Assembly: GCF_000219625.1 (NCBI RefSeq)
Contig: NC_018205.1
Coordinates: 496,001 to 560,000 of the forward strand
DNA from: Zymoseptoria tritici IPO323
Taxonomy: Eukaryota > Ascomycota > Dothideomycetes > Mycosphaerellales > Mycosphaerellaceae
DNA length: 64,000 nt
Direction of reading: 5' to 3'
Every line of letters begins with the position of its first letter. Position 1 is the first letter of the stretch. Under the pieces are notes generated by a model. The model was not told where the DNA came from. It made no database searches and was given only the letters and a program-made list of their open reading frames with translations. The translations under genes and the position numbers were made by a program. This document shows positions 55,430-64,000 of the stretch, piece by piece.

Positions 55430-58400
55430 GATCTATATATTAGAGGATAGTGTTTAGGGATTTTAGTTTTGTTAGACAGTCTGTAAGCTATATGTCTGTC
55501 CTTACAAACTCTACCTTAATACTCCCTTTATTATATTGCTCTCTGCAGTAATAGTTCCTAAGAGAGACATATCTTAATCTTTTAGAGTTAGCATAGTTTT
55601 CTATAAGGCTAATAGCTAATTAATTGTCTACTTTAATAAGGATAGTAGAAATGCTTTTAGCCTAGGTAAAGGGCTAGAGCTTATTAATAAGATTCCTTAC
55701 CTAATTTACTTCTCTTATTGCCTTAGTAAGAGAGAGGTACTCTGCCTTAGTACTAGATAGTACTACTTCTTTCTATAGTTAAGATCTCTAGATAACTAGG
55801 CCTCCTACAATTTTAAAGAGCATTTCTAAGGTAGACCTAGATATGCTAGGATTACTAGCAAAGTTAGAGTCTAAGAATGCTTTAATCTAAATTTGCTCCT
55901 TAGTTTTCCTATATATAAGGCACTTATTAATTATGCCTATAACATATCTCTAGATATGTTTAGCTGCCTAAATATGCAAAGGTCCTAGGTTCTAAAGGAA
56001 CCTTGCATAGTAGTTAACGGCAAAACTAATATCTGGTCTAGTATAGTTTAACAGATGTTGCAGTTCCCTAATAATCTTATTAAAGAGATTATAGTCCTTC
56101 TTTATTCCCTTATCCTAGAGGGGTTTAAGGAGGGTATTAAGGGGGTACTTAACACTCTTTGTATTGCTAAGACTATGTCCTTAAAGTTTGTCTCTAGAAT
56201 AGTATTCCTAAGAGACAGACATAGAGCTATCTTTCCTTTCCTTTAGGTAAAGTCTAAGAAAGACATTAGTATTAACAACCTTAATTGTGTACTTCTGCTC
56301 TAATCCCTTAATTAGCTTGTTAATCTTATAGTCTAACTATCTAAAGATCTAGAAGTTATCTATATAAAGGAGAATAAGGATGCCTTTCCCTTAAAAGAGG
56401 TAAGCATTACTAATAGTTCTTATTAGACTAAGCTTTTAGAGAGTGTTTATAGTATTATAGTGCTAGAGAGTAGCTGCCTGCTTAAGCCTATACAGTCCTT
56501 TCTTAATATATATAATATACTTATAGGCATCTTTCTTAAAGAGATAAGCTCCCTCTAGTAGCTTAATAAAGATCTGCTTATCTAGGTTTAGATTTAGGAA
56601 TGTAGTCTTAATATTAACTTATCTCCTCTTTTAGCTAAAGTTAACTAAAAGGGACAGAAGTATTCTCCCTGTTGCAGCTCTTAGGGTAGGAGCAAAGGTA
56701 TTAACATAGTTAAGTCCCTTTCTTTGTGTAAATCCCCTAGCTATCTATCTAGCCTTATACTTCTCTATAGTTCTATCTAGGAGCACCTTAATCTTAAAGA
56801 CCTATTTCCCTATAAGAGGGACTCTCCCCTTAGGGAGGGTGCTAATAAGTTTCTATTTAAGGCATCCTATAGACTTAAGTAACTTAGCTTCCTTAATAAT
56901 AGCTTTCTCCTATTCCTTATAGTTAGATCTAGAGAGAGCTTCCTTAACTATCTTAGGATTAGACAGATTAGGATTTGTTGCTTTAAGTCTTATCTTCTAG
57001 ATCTTGCTATAGTTTTTTCTTACAACTAATCTTCTACTTCTTAAGAGTCTAAATATGCCTAAGCTTTTAGGACTTGCTTTATTACCTAATTTCTTAGGTC
57101 TCTTAGGGCTTCTCCTTACTTTCCTCTTTCCTATAATATAAATGTCTAGGAAGGGAGTTATAGTATAATCTTAGAGGTCTTCCCTTTTAGGGCAATTCTT
57201 TGCTAATGCTTAATGTTATAGCTGTATTAATAAGGTATTAGCCTGCTCCTAGAATCCCTTAGGACTTCCTTAGAATCCCTTAGGACTTCCTGTTTCCTTA
57301 GAAATATGCTCCCCCTAAGCTAGCTAGGAGGCTTCTTTATACTTAGTAGCCTCTAGCTAATTAGGCTTAGACTGCTTGTGTTAGTTATCCTAGGACTGTA
57401 TATCCTAACCTAATGTTTGCTCCCCTTAAGATATTAAAAGGGAGGCTTAGTTTCTCTCTCTCTGTATAGTATTAAACATATTCTCTACTTCTTAAAGATA
57501 AGAAGTAGTAAGAGGTTAGGCATCTTGCCCTTAGGCATCCTAGCCCTAATCTTAATCCTTAGTATAGATAGTATAGACTTCCTGTTCTATAGTAATAGGT
57601 TGTATTAGTTATAGGAAACTCTCCCCCTAGAAGTCTAGGATAGTAGGTATTATGCTATATACCTTATCCTTATTATGTGTTATATAAGGAGAGGTTATAA
57701 TCTTATGCTAAAACCTAGTAAGGGTAGATAGTTTAAACTTCTAAACTATATAGTTAGTTAAAGTGTTCTCCTGGAATCCTAGATTTTAGTATTTCTCTAC
57801 TCTAAGATAGAACTTTTATAAATTAGGTCTCCCCTAATTATATAAATATGCTCTGCATCTAAATCTCCTAACCTTTGTTAGATTAATATATAGAGTTCTA
57901 GTATTAAGATCTTAATTAAATTCCTAAAGAGGAATCTTATTAGTTAATAGGCATACTAGCCTGTTAGTAAGGAAGATTATATATGTAACTGCAAAACTCT
58001 AGAGAGGAAGAGGTAGGCTAGAGTTAATTATTATTGCTCTTGCCTTATTAAGGATAACCTTATTAGATAATTCTGCGATTCTATTCTGCTTAGGAGTATA
58101 GGGAGCTAAGAAATCCTATCTTAGTCCCTTATTCTCTGCAAATGTAATTAGATTATTATTATTAAACTCTCCTCCTCTATCTAAGAACTAGATCTTAACT
58201 ATCTTTTTGTACTAGTTAAATATCTTAGTAGTCTATTTCTTAATAATTTGTGCAGCTTGTAATTTAAGCTTGCAGAAGATAGCCTATCTCCTTCTTAACT
58301 TTGTATTAGTAATTATAAGGATGTACTTGTATTTAAAGATGTCTAGTAGAAAGATTAGTCTTATAATATTAATATAGACCTTATCTAATAAGGATTAAGG

Positions 58401-60110
58401 TATTAGTCTTAGAGTTCTTAACACTACTCTTTGTAACCTTGCAAGCTTGTATAGCTTATAGTGCTTAAGTATAGATATATTAATCTGCTTAAGTCCTTAG
58501 ACTTAAGCCTTTGTTATACTAAGAATCTTGTTCCCTATATAGCCTAGTCTCTAGTACTATCTTATTATATTAGCCTTAGGTATAGCAAAGGCTAGATAGG
58601 ACATATTCCTGTTAGTTATAGAAGCAACTTTAGTACTCCCCTTAGGGAGAGAGATAGTTGCATTCTAGAGGATTAGAACATTATAAGTAGACTAAACCTT
58701 GCCTATCTTCTTATTATTCCTTAAAATGCATAAAGATAGCCTGTCTAGGTAGACCTTATACTTTAGCTAGAGAGTCTCTGCTAAGATAAGGTTGTAATTA
58801 GAGTTAGGAGAGTATAATATATCTTATAAGGTAATGTTTAACTTATTCTCCTTATACTTTATTATAATCCTTACACTTCCTAAGTATATAACTATGCTTT
58901 ATCTAATAGCTTAAGAGAACCTAATTAGGGTTTCTAGGGGTTTAAGGTCTAAGAACTAGGACTTGTTATTAAAGAAGTAGTATAATATACTAGAATCCTA
59001 GACAATAGTGTTACTCCTTTGTATTCTAGTAGTAGCAATTGCTGCTCCTACAAATAAGCTGTCTAAATTAGAGCCTAAGCCTATATTAGAAGAGGAGATA
59101 GGCTTAATTGCTATAGTACCCTTTCCTCCCTTCTTATTATATCTCTTGCTCTTGTCTTAGGACTTCTTCTTGTCCTTATTAGATCCTCCTTTTCCTCTAT
59201 ATACCTAGGACTTTAAGGCCTTATTAGGGTGCTTCTTAAAGCAATCTGTATTTATGTAGATATAATAGGTACACTTAGTATACTAATTATTATCTACTAT
59301 AGTACCCCTAAATCCTCCTGCTGTCCTCTATATCTGTAGAGGAGGTTCCTTAATTAATAAGGTAATTAGCTTTTTAAGAATTGTGTTCTTAATATAATAG
59401 GATTGTCTCTAGCTTCTTAAGTATTTTAGATAGTAGAGGCCCTAGATAAAGAATAGCCTAATCTGCTTATTACTAAAGGTAAGCTTTAAGACTAGAATGT
59501 TCTTAGACCTAGAGTATTGTTCTGTTATAGAGATGTACTTATAATGCTACTTCTAGAAGTCCTTATAGTACTTCTAAGTATTTGTTCCTTAGATCTTAAT
59601 ATTACTAATTCTAAGAATCCTTAGGCTATTATAAATATTTATAGTTATAATAGGCCTGTAGGTAGCTGCAATAGTATTATATAGTTCCTTAGCTGTCTTC
59701 TCTATATCCCTAAAGTTAGGCCTTAGAGATTAGTTAATCCTTTTGCTAATAATCCTGTATATAATTAGGTTATACTTATACTAGACTTAGAGAGGAGTTA
59801 GTCTTAGTCTACTAGTTAGAATAGGTTCTGTTACTAGAGTATCCCCTCCTTCTTTTTAGGAAGGAGTTAGAGCCTAGGAGGATAAAGCAGTACTCTCCTT
59901 AGTTAGTAGAGAGGGATATCTAACTTTAATTCCTAGCTTTAGTTAGGTAGGGCACTAGGGAATATTATAAAAGACATAGCCTAACACCTCCTTGTTTATA
60001 AGGGCTGCTTTAAGCATCCTTAACTAGTCTAAGAAGTTACTTCCCTTTCTTAGGACTTTATTCTCCTTCGCAGTCTTAAACTTATTAGCCTATATTGCGG
60101 CTGTTGTTGT
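55430..60110 (-). pseudogene. Copia-2 gag-pol polyprotein, heavily decayed
   Basis: Readable landmarks on the minus strand: gag (NFLD-LRMLKAALINKEVLGY near 60.0 kb), zinc-knuckle remnant (CTY then DCFKKHP near 59.25 kb), integrase core (DRGGEFNNNNLITFAENKGL, near 58.15 kb), reverse transcriptase (ILILLYIDNF near 56.37 kb, from LLYVDDF), RNase H (VVLSSTKAEYLSLTKA near 55.75 kb). The order is Copia-type. Ends approximate. Confidence 0.8.
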
Positions 60111-60232
60111 AACTAGCTCTTTCTCGGCTCGCTAGTTAACTGTCTAAATAGTATATAGTAAGGTTCTAGTAGCTACGCTTAGAACAGACAATTCTTCCTT
60201 AAGTGTGCAGTAGTTACGCCGGGCTTATAACC

Positions 60233-60403
60233 TGTTATAATTAGACTTAAGCTAAGTAGAAGAAGACCTCTAATTAGTAGGTATATATTATTATGCAGAG
60301 AGAATCTTAAGTGTAAGATTCTTACTTTAGCTATCTATGTGTGGGAATGCCTTAGCACTAGTCACGTGCACTTTACTAATGGTCAGTCTGATGATCCACA
60401 ACA
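60233..60403 (-). repeat. Copia-2 5' LTR
   Basis: Inner part RIP-changed (tgttataattag), outer 70 bp nearly normal (ccacaaca at the tip). The short frames at 60337-60566 start in this LTR and are not genes. Confidence 0.9.
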
Positions 60404-61429
60404 CCGCCGACCCTGCGTCGGGCGTCAGGCACTACGCGCTTCGCACCAGCGCACTTTCCATCGCCTATGCCTTCTTCGGAGTACAACGAGAGAGTTTACG
60501 AATCGACGGAAATGCCTCTGTCCTGACCAAAAGAAACGTACGATCTGGGTTATGACAGGTATGTAGTGGAAGAGACCTCTGGAAACATTCACGTTTCGGC
60601 GGAGAGCTCTCCAAGGAACCATCACACTGTCAATTAATGTAGTCTGACAGACTGTAGAGCAACCCGAAGGGTCCCGAAGGGTTCCGAAGGGGCCCGAAGG
60701 GGCCCAGGCTTCATCAATGTTGATTTTATAAAGCCGAACAAGGAATCCTCGAAAGTGATGCAGGTAGGAGCGCTTTATGCTAGTCATGTGTATAAAGCCG
60801 AATTTCCGGAAGCCATACACTGGCGGCATGCCATGCCTTGGCCTACTTTGGTGCATTGTTCCTGTTTCAATCACGTTTCTGGAGAACCGTCAGCTGTGTG
60901 CGATTACGTCCTGATTACCGTCGATCATAGATTCCGGAAGGTTGATCCCCGGGAGTAGTCAGTCTCGTCCATCACTCAAGAATTCACGATTGACTTGCTA
61001 TGCTGATGAGGAAGACTTCCACAAGTAAAGCGTAGCAAGCGAGGGGTTAGAGGTGCATGCTGGTGACAAGGTCTTGTGGTCGGCATGAGACAGCAATCTA
61101 ATTCTCATTGTAACTGTTTGGTTCTGGCCTCGGAGAGCAACGATTTTGAGCTCAAAATTTGCATGAATGGTTCACCTGAGGCTTTCTGTGTGTCACAGCC
61201 TACTTTAGTATCCATGGTCCAGCTTTGTTGTAGTACGCCTTACCGTGCATCCGACGTTTTTGATTTAAGAAGCTGAACAACTTGAAGTTTTGTGTCTCAC
61301 TTGAACCGAACAAGTGGAAAAGGGTAGCTATGGAAGAAGACAAGAGTCTGGAACACCTTTGAGCAGCAATGCACAATTTCTATTTACAACGCTACACCCT
61401 CCATTCTTGGAGTTCCGTCAAGTGCAAAG
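60404..61429. other. Intergenic DNA with a short GC-rich tandem repeat
   Basis: Normal composition. 60665-60706 has four tandem units like cccgaaggggt. The minus ORF 60425-60874 spans this repeat and shows no domain; I do not call it a gene. Confidence 0.5.
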
Positions 61430-62191
61430 ATGCCGGCAGATCCGCGAAATTTGAAGGAGAACCGCAAAGCGTACGTATTCACACTTAGACTACACTTAAG
61501 CTGACTGTAGATCAGCCTCGGAAGGGAGACAGTGATATTGAAAGTCGGAGACGACAAAGATGTCATTGTTGTCCACAAAGAGCGATTGACGGACAGCTCT
61601 CCGTTCTTCGCAGCGGCAATGAAGAAAGATTGGAACGAGGGTCAAACCGGCGAGATTCTGTTACCAGACGACAGCTTCCAGCAAGCGGAGCTGTACGTCA
61701 ATTGGCTGTATAGCGGTTTTTTGTTCACTCAAGACGCGACACCGCCTTGCGAACACGACAGCACAGAAAACAAAACCTTGATTGCTGCCTACATATTTGG
61801 CGAGAAGATTCAAGACTGCAACTACAAGGATGCTATCATCGATGCCCTCATCTGTGCAGCCGGTACGAAGGATGTCGAAGGTATGCGATGGTATCCGACG
61901 GGCATGACCGTGGACTTTGCATTCGATAAAACGCCAGAAGCATCTCCGCTACGCCGATTGCTGCTCGATATGTACCTTCGGCATGGTCACAAGGATTGGG
62001 TGAGCAACAAAAATGTGGACTTCTTAACGCTTCTCGCTCAGGGATTGTTTGAGGTCAAGGCTTCGTCATCAGGTCCGGATCCGACCGCATCGACAAGCAA
62101 CAGCTGCTCGTATCACCAGCACGCCAAGGACAAAGACTGTCACAGTCGGAAAATGTCTTCGAGAGCCCAGACAGGCCCTGAAGGTCCTTGA
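61430..62191 (+). CDS. BTB/POZ domain protein
   Basis: I read two exons: 61430-61470 and 61516-62191, joined over a 45-bp intron (GTACGT donor, CTGAC branch, ATCAG acceptor). This supplies the ATG that the long frame lacks (it opens with GTG at 61532) and gives exactly 239 codons, 238 residues. The BTB signature covers the first 80 residues: ILKVGDDKDVIVVHKERL, SPFFAAAMKKDWNEG, then YVNWLYSG. Fungal proteins of this type are usually about 200-300 residues and may act as ubiquitin-ligase adaptors or protein-interaction modules; the partner is unknown. The C-terminal 40 residues are Ser-rich and low-complexity. Confidence 0.75.
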
Positions 62192-63216
62192 GTACGTGAT
62201 CATCTCCATTTTCAACACTGGGAAGAGATGCCCAAGGAGCGGGAGTGGCGAGCAGCGTCGGGCGGGAGACCAGGGGAGGAGGAAACTTCAAAACGCAGAG
62301 ACGCGGCACAGGACGCAAATCTTGGAGAGACAAAGAGCGGCCGCATTTCCAAAGATATCGGGATATGGTGTACACCAAAGTCGACGAGGACGACCGGTCG
62401 CAGGTTTTGCACCGTGTTTGTGCGGATCGGCGCCGGAAGTCGAGTCGATTCGTTTGGAGGGTCGATTCGTTCCGGTAAGCATAGAGGTGACGCAAGACGG
62501 TCTGCAATTGCGGCGTTACGTACCGTAGAGCGTTCAATATAGCTTCGTCGTCGTCGACCTTCTACTTGGGACCATTCGAAGGGCGCTAAACCGCATTCTA
62601 TCGAATTGTCACGCTTTACCCTAGATGCGACTTTCCTCGACGACGGGACGTCGGAGCGATATATTTCGATGGCGGAGGATAGTATGAAAACTATATAAGA
62701 CGCCCTCCAATTGCAACGTTGTACGGATGGCTCAATGTGGCGTCGTCGTCGTCGTCGGTCGTGCTGCTAAGCGGAATTGTTACGCTCGCCCAGTACGCGA
62801 CTTTTCTCGACGACGCGACGTTGGAGCGGGACGATGCTAACGGCAGCAGGTCATATACACAATTCGCAATGTACTACGCGATTATGGCGTTGTTTGAGCC
62901 GCTCAACATAGCGTGGACGTTGTCGACGTTCGCGCTGCGTAGTGCACTGAGGCGTGCTTGACTCAGGGTTCAGCTGCACTCTTGGCATCCGGCTTTGCGA
63001 CGACCAAGAATCCCCTATCTTCAACGGAACCCTTGCTCAATCGAAACAAAAAGGATACTGCGTTACTCGGCAGACCCCAAGCATGCTTCCCATGCCAATC
63101 TTGGCGCGAAATTCGACGATAAATTCCTAGTCCAAAGCGCCAAACCGGTCCCGGAACTGGAAGGAGAATAGTTTTGTCTACTGCTGTTTTATGTCCAGCT
63201 GTACATCACAAGACCA
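62192..63216. other. Intergenic DNA with a diverged direct duplication
   Basis: Several overlapping frames at 62055-62542 on both strands have no family signal. A motif at about 62606-62660 recurs at 62776-62832 (gaattgt/ttacgct ... cgacgacg). The frame at 62719-62961 starts with TTG and has two hydrophobic stretches; coding is doubtful. Confidence 0.45.
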
Positions 63217-64000
63217 CTAGAAATAGCTCCTCGAGTTGATAATGCTTTCTTGAAATGAGTTCTCGGCGCTGGATCCGCCCTCGTTGATTGATGGCTCGAT
63301 GCCCTCGTTTCGGTATATTTTCTTGAGCATTGAATCCTGTTCGACGCCAAACAGCGTGTGTTTGAACTTTTCCAATATTTCGCAGTCGACGTGAGCTGTC
63401 GGTGAGATCGGTGAAAGGCGGCGCAAGAAGCCGATGGTGCGTTCCAAAAGTGTTCGGAATTTTGCGCCGTCTACGAGAGGCCCCATGTACCTGTTGTCAT
63501 GCACCGCAGATAGCACCAACATGTTGCCGAATTGTCTGGAGCGGGTGTCAGTCTTCAGGCTTGTCAACAATGGAGGGACGAAAAGGATGAGTACCTACGC
63601 ATGCGCCGTCCCGTGAATGTTGGTAACAATTAGCCGACCAGGAATGCCATCAAAGGCGACAGTGCTTTGCATCGCCGCATCGATGCAACGTTTGGCAGCG
63701 GCCCAGATTTCTTGATCTGGAAACTGCTGGATGGCTCTGAAAATGTGAATATCTGCCTTGTCGCGAGGGTTGCCATAGCCATCTCGAGCAGCCTCTTCCA
63801 CATTTTGAGCATTGTCGCGCACATACGGCATGATGTGAAGCGCATAGTCCAGGAAAGGTCGGTTAATAATGTAACGCGTTCCCCAGTACTTTGCACGTAG
63901 ACGCGCCGCCAATATGTCTTTCGCTGCCGCATCTTCGTCGTGCCATTTCAGGGAGTCGGGGAGAGCCTCTCGCCATTGCTCGAGAATGGAATCATGGCTC
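63217..64000 (-). CDS. Fungal transcription-factor-like protein, C-terminal part (runs off window)
   Basis: Exon 63599-64000 (continuing beyond the edge) and last exon 63217-63535, joined over a 63-bp intron (GTAGGT donor at 63598, CAG acceptor at 63536). The join restores a frame reading TAHAQFGNMLVLSAV. Before it come LPDSLKWHDED, LRAKYWGTRYIINRPFLDYA and IWAAAKRCIDAA. This pattern is common in the C-terminal region of fungal Zn2Cys6-type regulators. The DNA-binding N-terminus would lie outside the window. The gene looks intact here. Confidence 0.75.

Larger units (their letters stand above)
54049..60403 (-). mobile_element. Copia-2, complete but RIP-decayed LTR retrotransposon
   Basis: 171-bp LTRs at 54049-54219 and 60233-60403; target duplication ccgcc at 54044-54048 and 60404-60408. 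On the minus strand the internal region starts with the PBS ggttataagcccggcg and ends with the PPT aataggggag. It is extremely TA-rich, with no long open frame. Confidence 0.92.

Noticed and set aside
60425..60874. 149-codon minus-strand ORF
   Set aside because: Spans the LTR edge region and a tandem repeat, with no domain; considered noncoding.
62228..62542. Arg-rich frames on both strands after the BTB gene
   Set aside because: Mutually overlapping frames without family signal or a convincing start or splice.

Overview
The window reads as nuclear DNA of a filamentous ascomycete (Pezizomycotina; a Dothideomycete-like fungus is my guess). Evidence: short introns with CTAAC/CTGAC branch sites, a Zn2Cys6 regulator, a two-domain FEX-type fluoride exporter, and heavy repeat-induced point mutation (RIP). 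RIP shows as coding frames that stay open for hundreds of codons apart from TAG/TAA at expected Gln or Trp positions.

Layout. 1-2520 is RIP-decayed sequence with one long dead reading frame. 2580-7393 is normal gene-bearing DNA: a Zn2Cys6 protein, the fluoride exporter, a doubtful ORF, and the front part of a Cys-repeat/zinc-finger gene. 7394-52868 is a nest of transposable elements arranged as a giant imperfect inverted repeat. In order it holds: E copy 1; a truncated minus-strand Copia-1; a decayed host-like segment D; retroposon S2; a full E copy 2; a 1.4-kb un-RIPed spacer; E copy 3 (with S3 inside); S4; segment D inverted; and a full plus-strand Copia-1 (with S5 and a solo LTR inside). 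52869-54048 is normal DNA with one unknown ORF. 54049-60403 is a second, RIP-decayed Copia on the minus strand with 171-bp LTRs and a perfect 5-bp target duplication. 60404-64000 is normal DNA with a BTB/POZ gene and the 3' part of a fungal transcription-factor-like gene running off the window.

History I infer. E copy 1 inserted in the zinc-finger gene with a TA duplication. The missing 3' end of that gene lies 24.6 kb away on the opposite strand (32032-32117), beside the other E end of the same TIR type, so the interval has been inverted. Before the inversion the two arms would have been a tandem duplication of part of E, S, segment D and Copia-1. The duplication joint carries a 23-bp head-to-head telomere-like tract. 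RIP damage covers the duplicated DNA and largely spares the single-copy spacer and flanks. Segment D holds dead copies of two divergent HD-domain nucleotidase-like genes (one fused to a nucleoside-monophosphate-kinase-like domain), a transcription-factor-like C-terminal region, and an RBR-type E3 ligase.

The least familiar items are: E, a TIR element with a DDE integrase-like gene plus two other ORFs; Copia-1, which carries an extra ORF of about 404 codons between pol and its 3' LTR; S, an 840-870 bp (CAAA)n/poly(A)-tailed retroposon with 13-bp target duplications; and the telomere-like fusion joint. All homology calls come from reading motifs by eye; no database search was possible.
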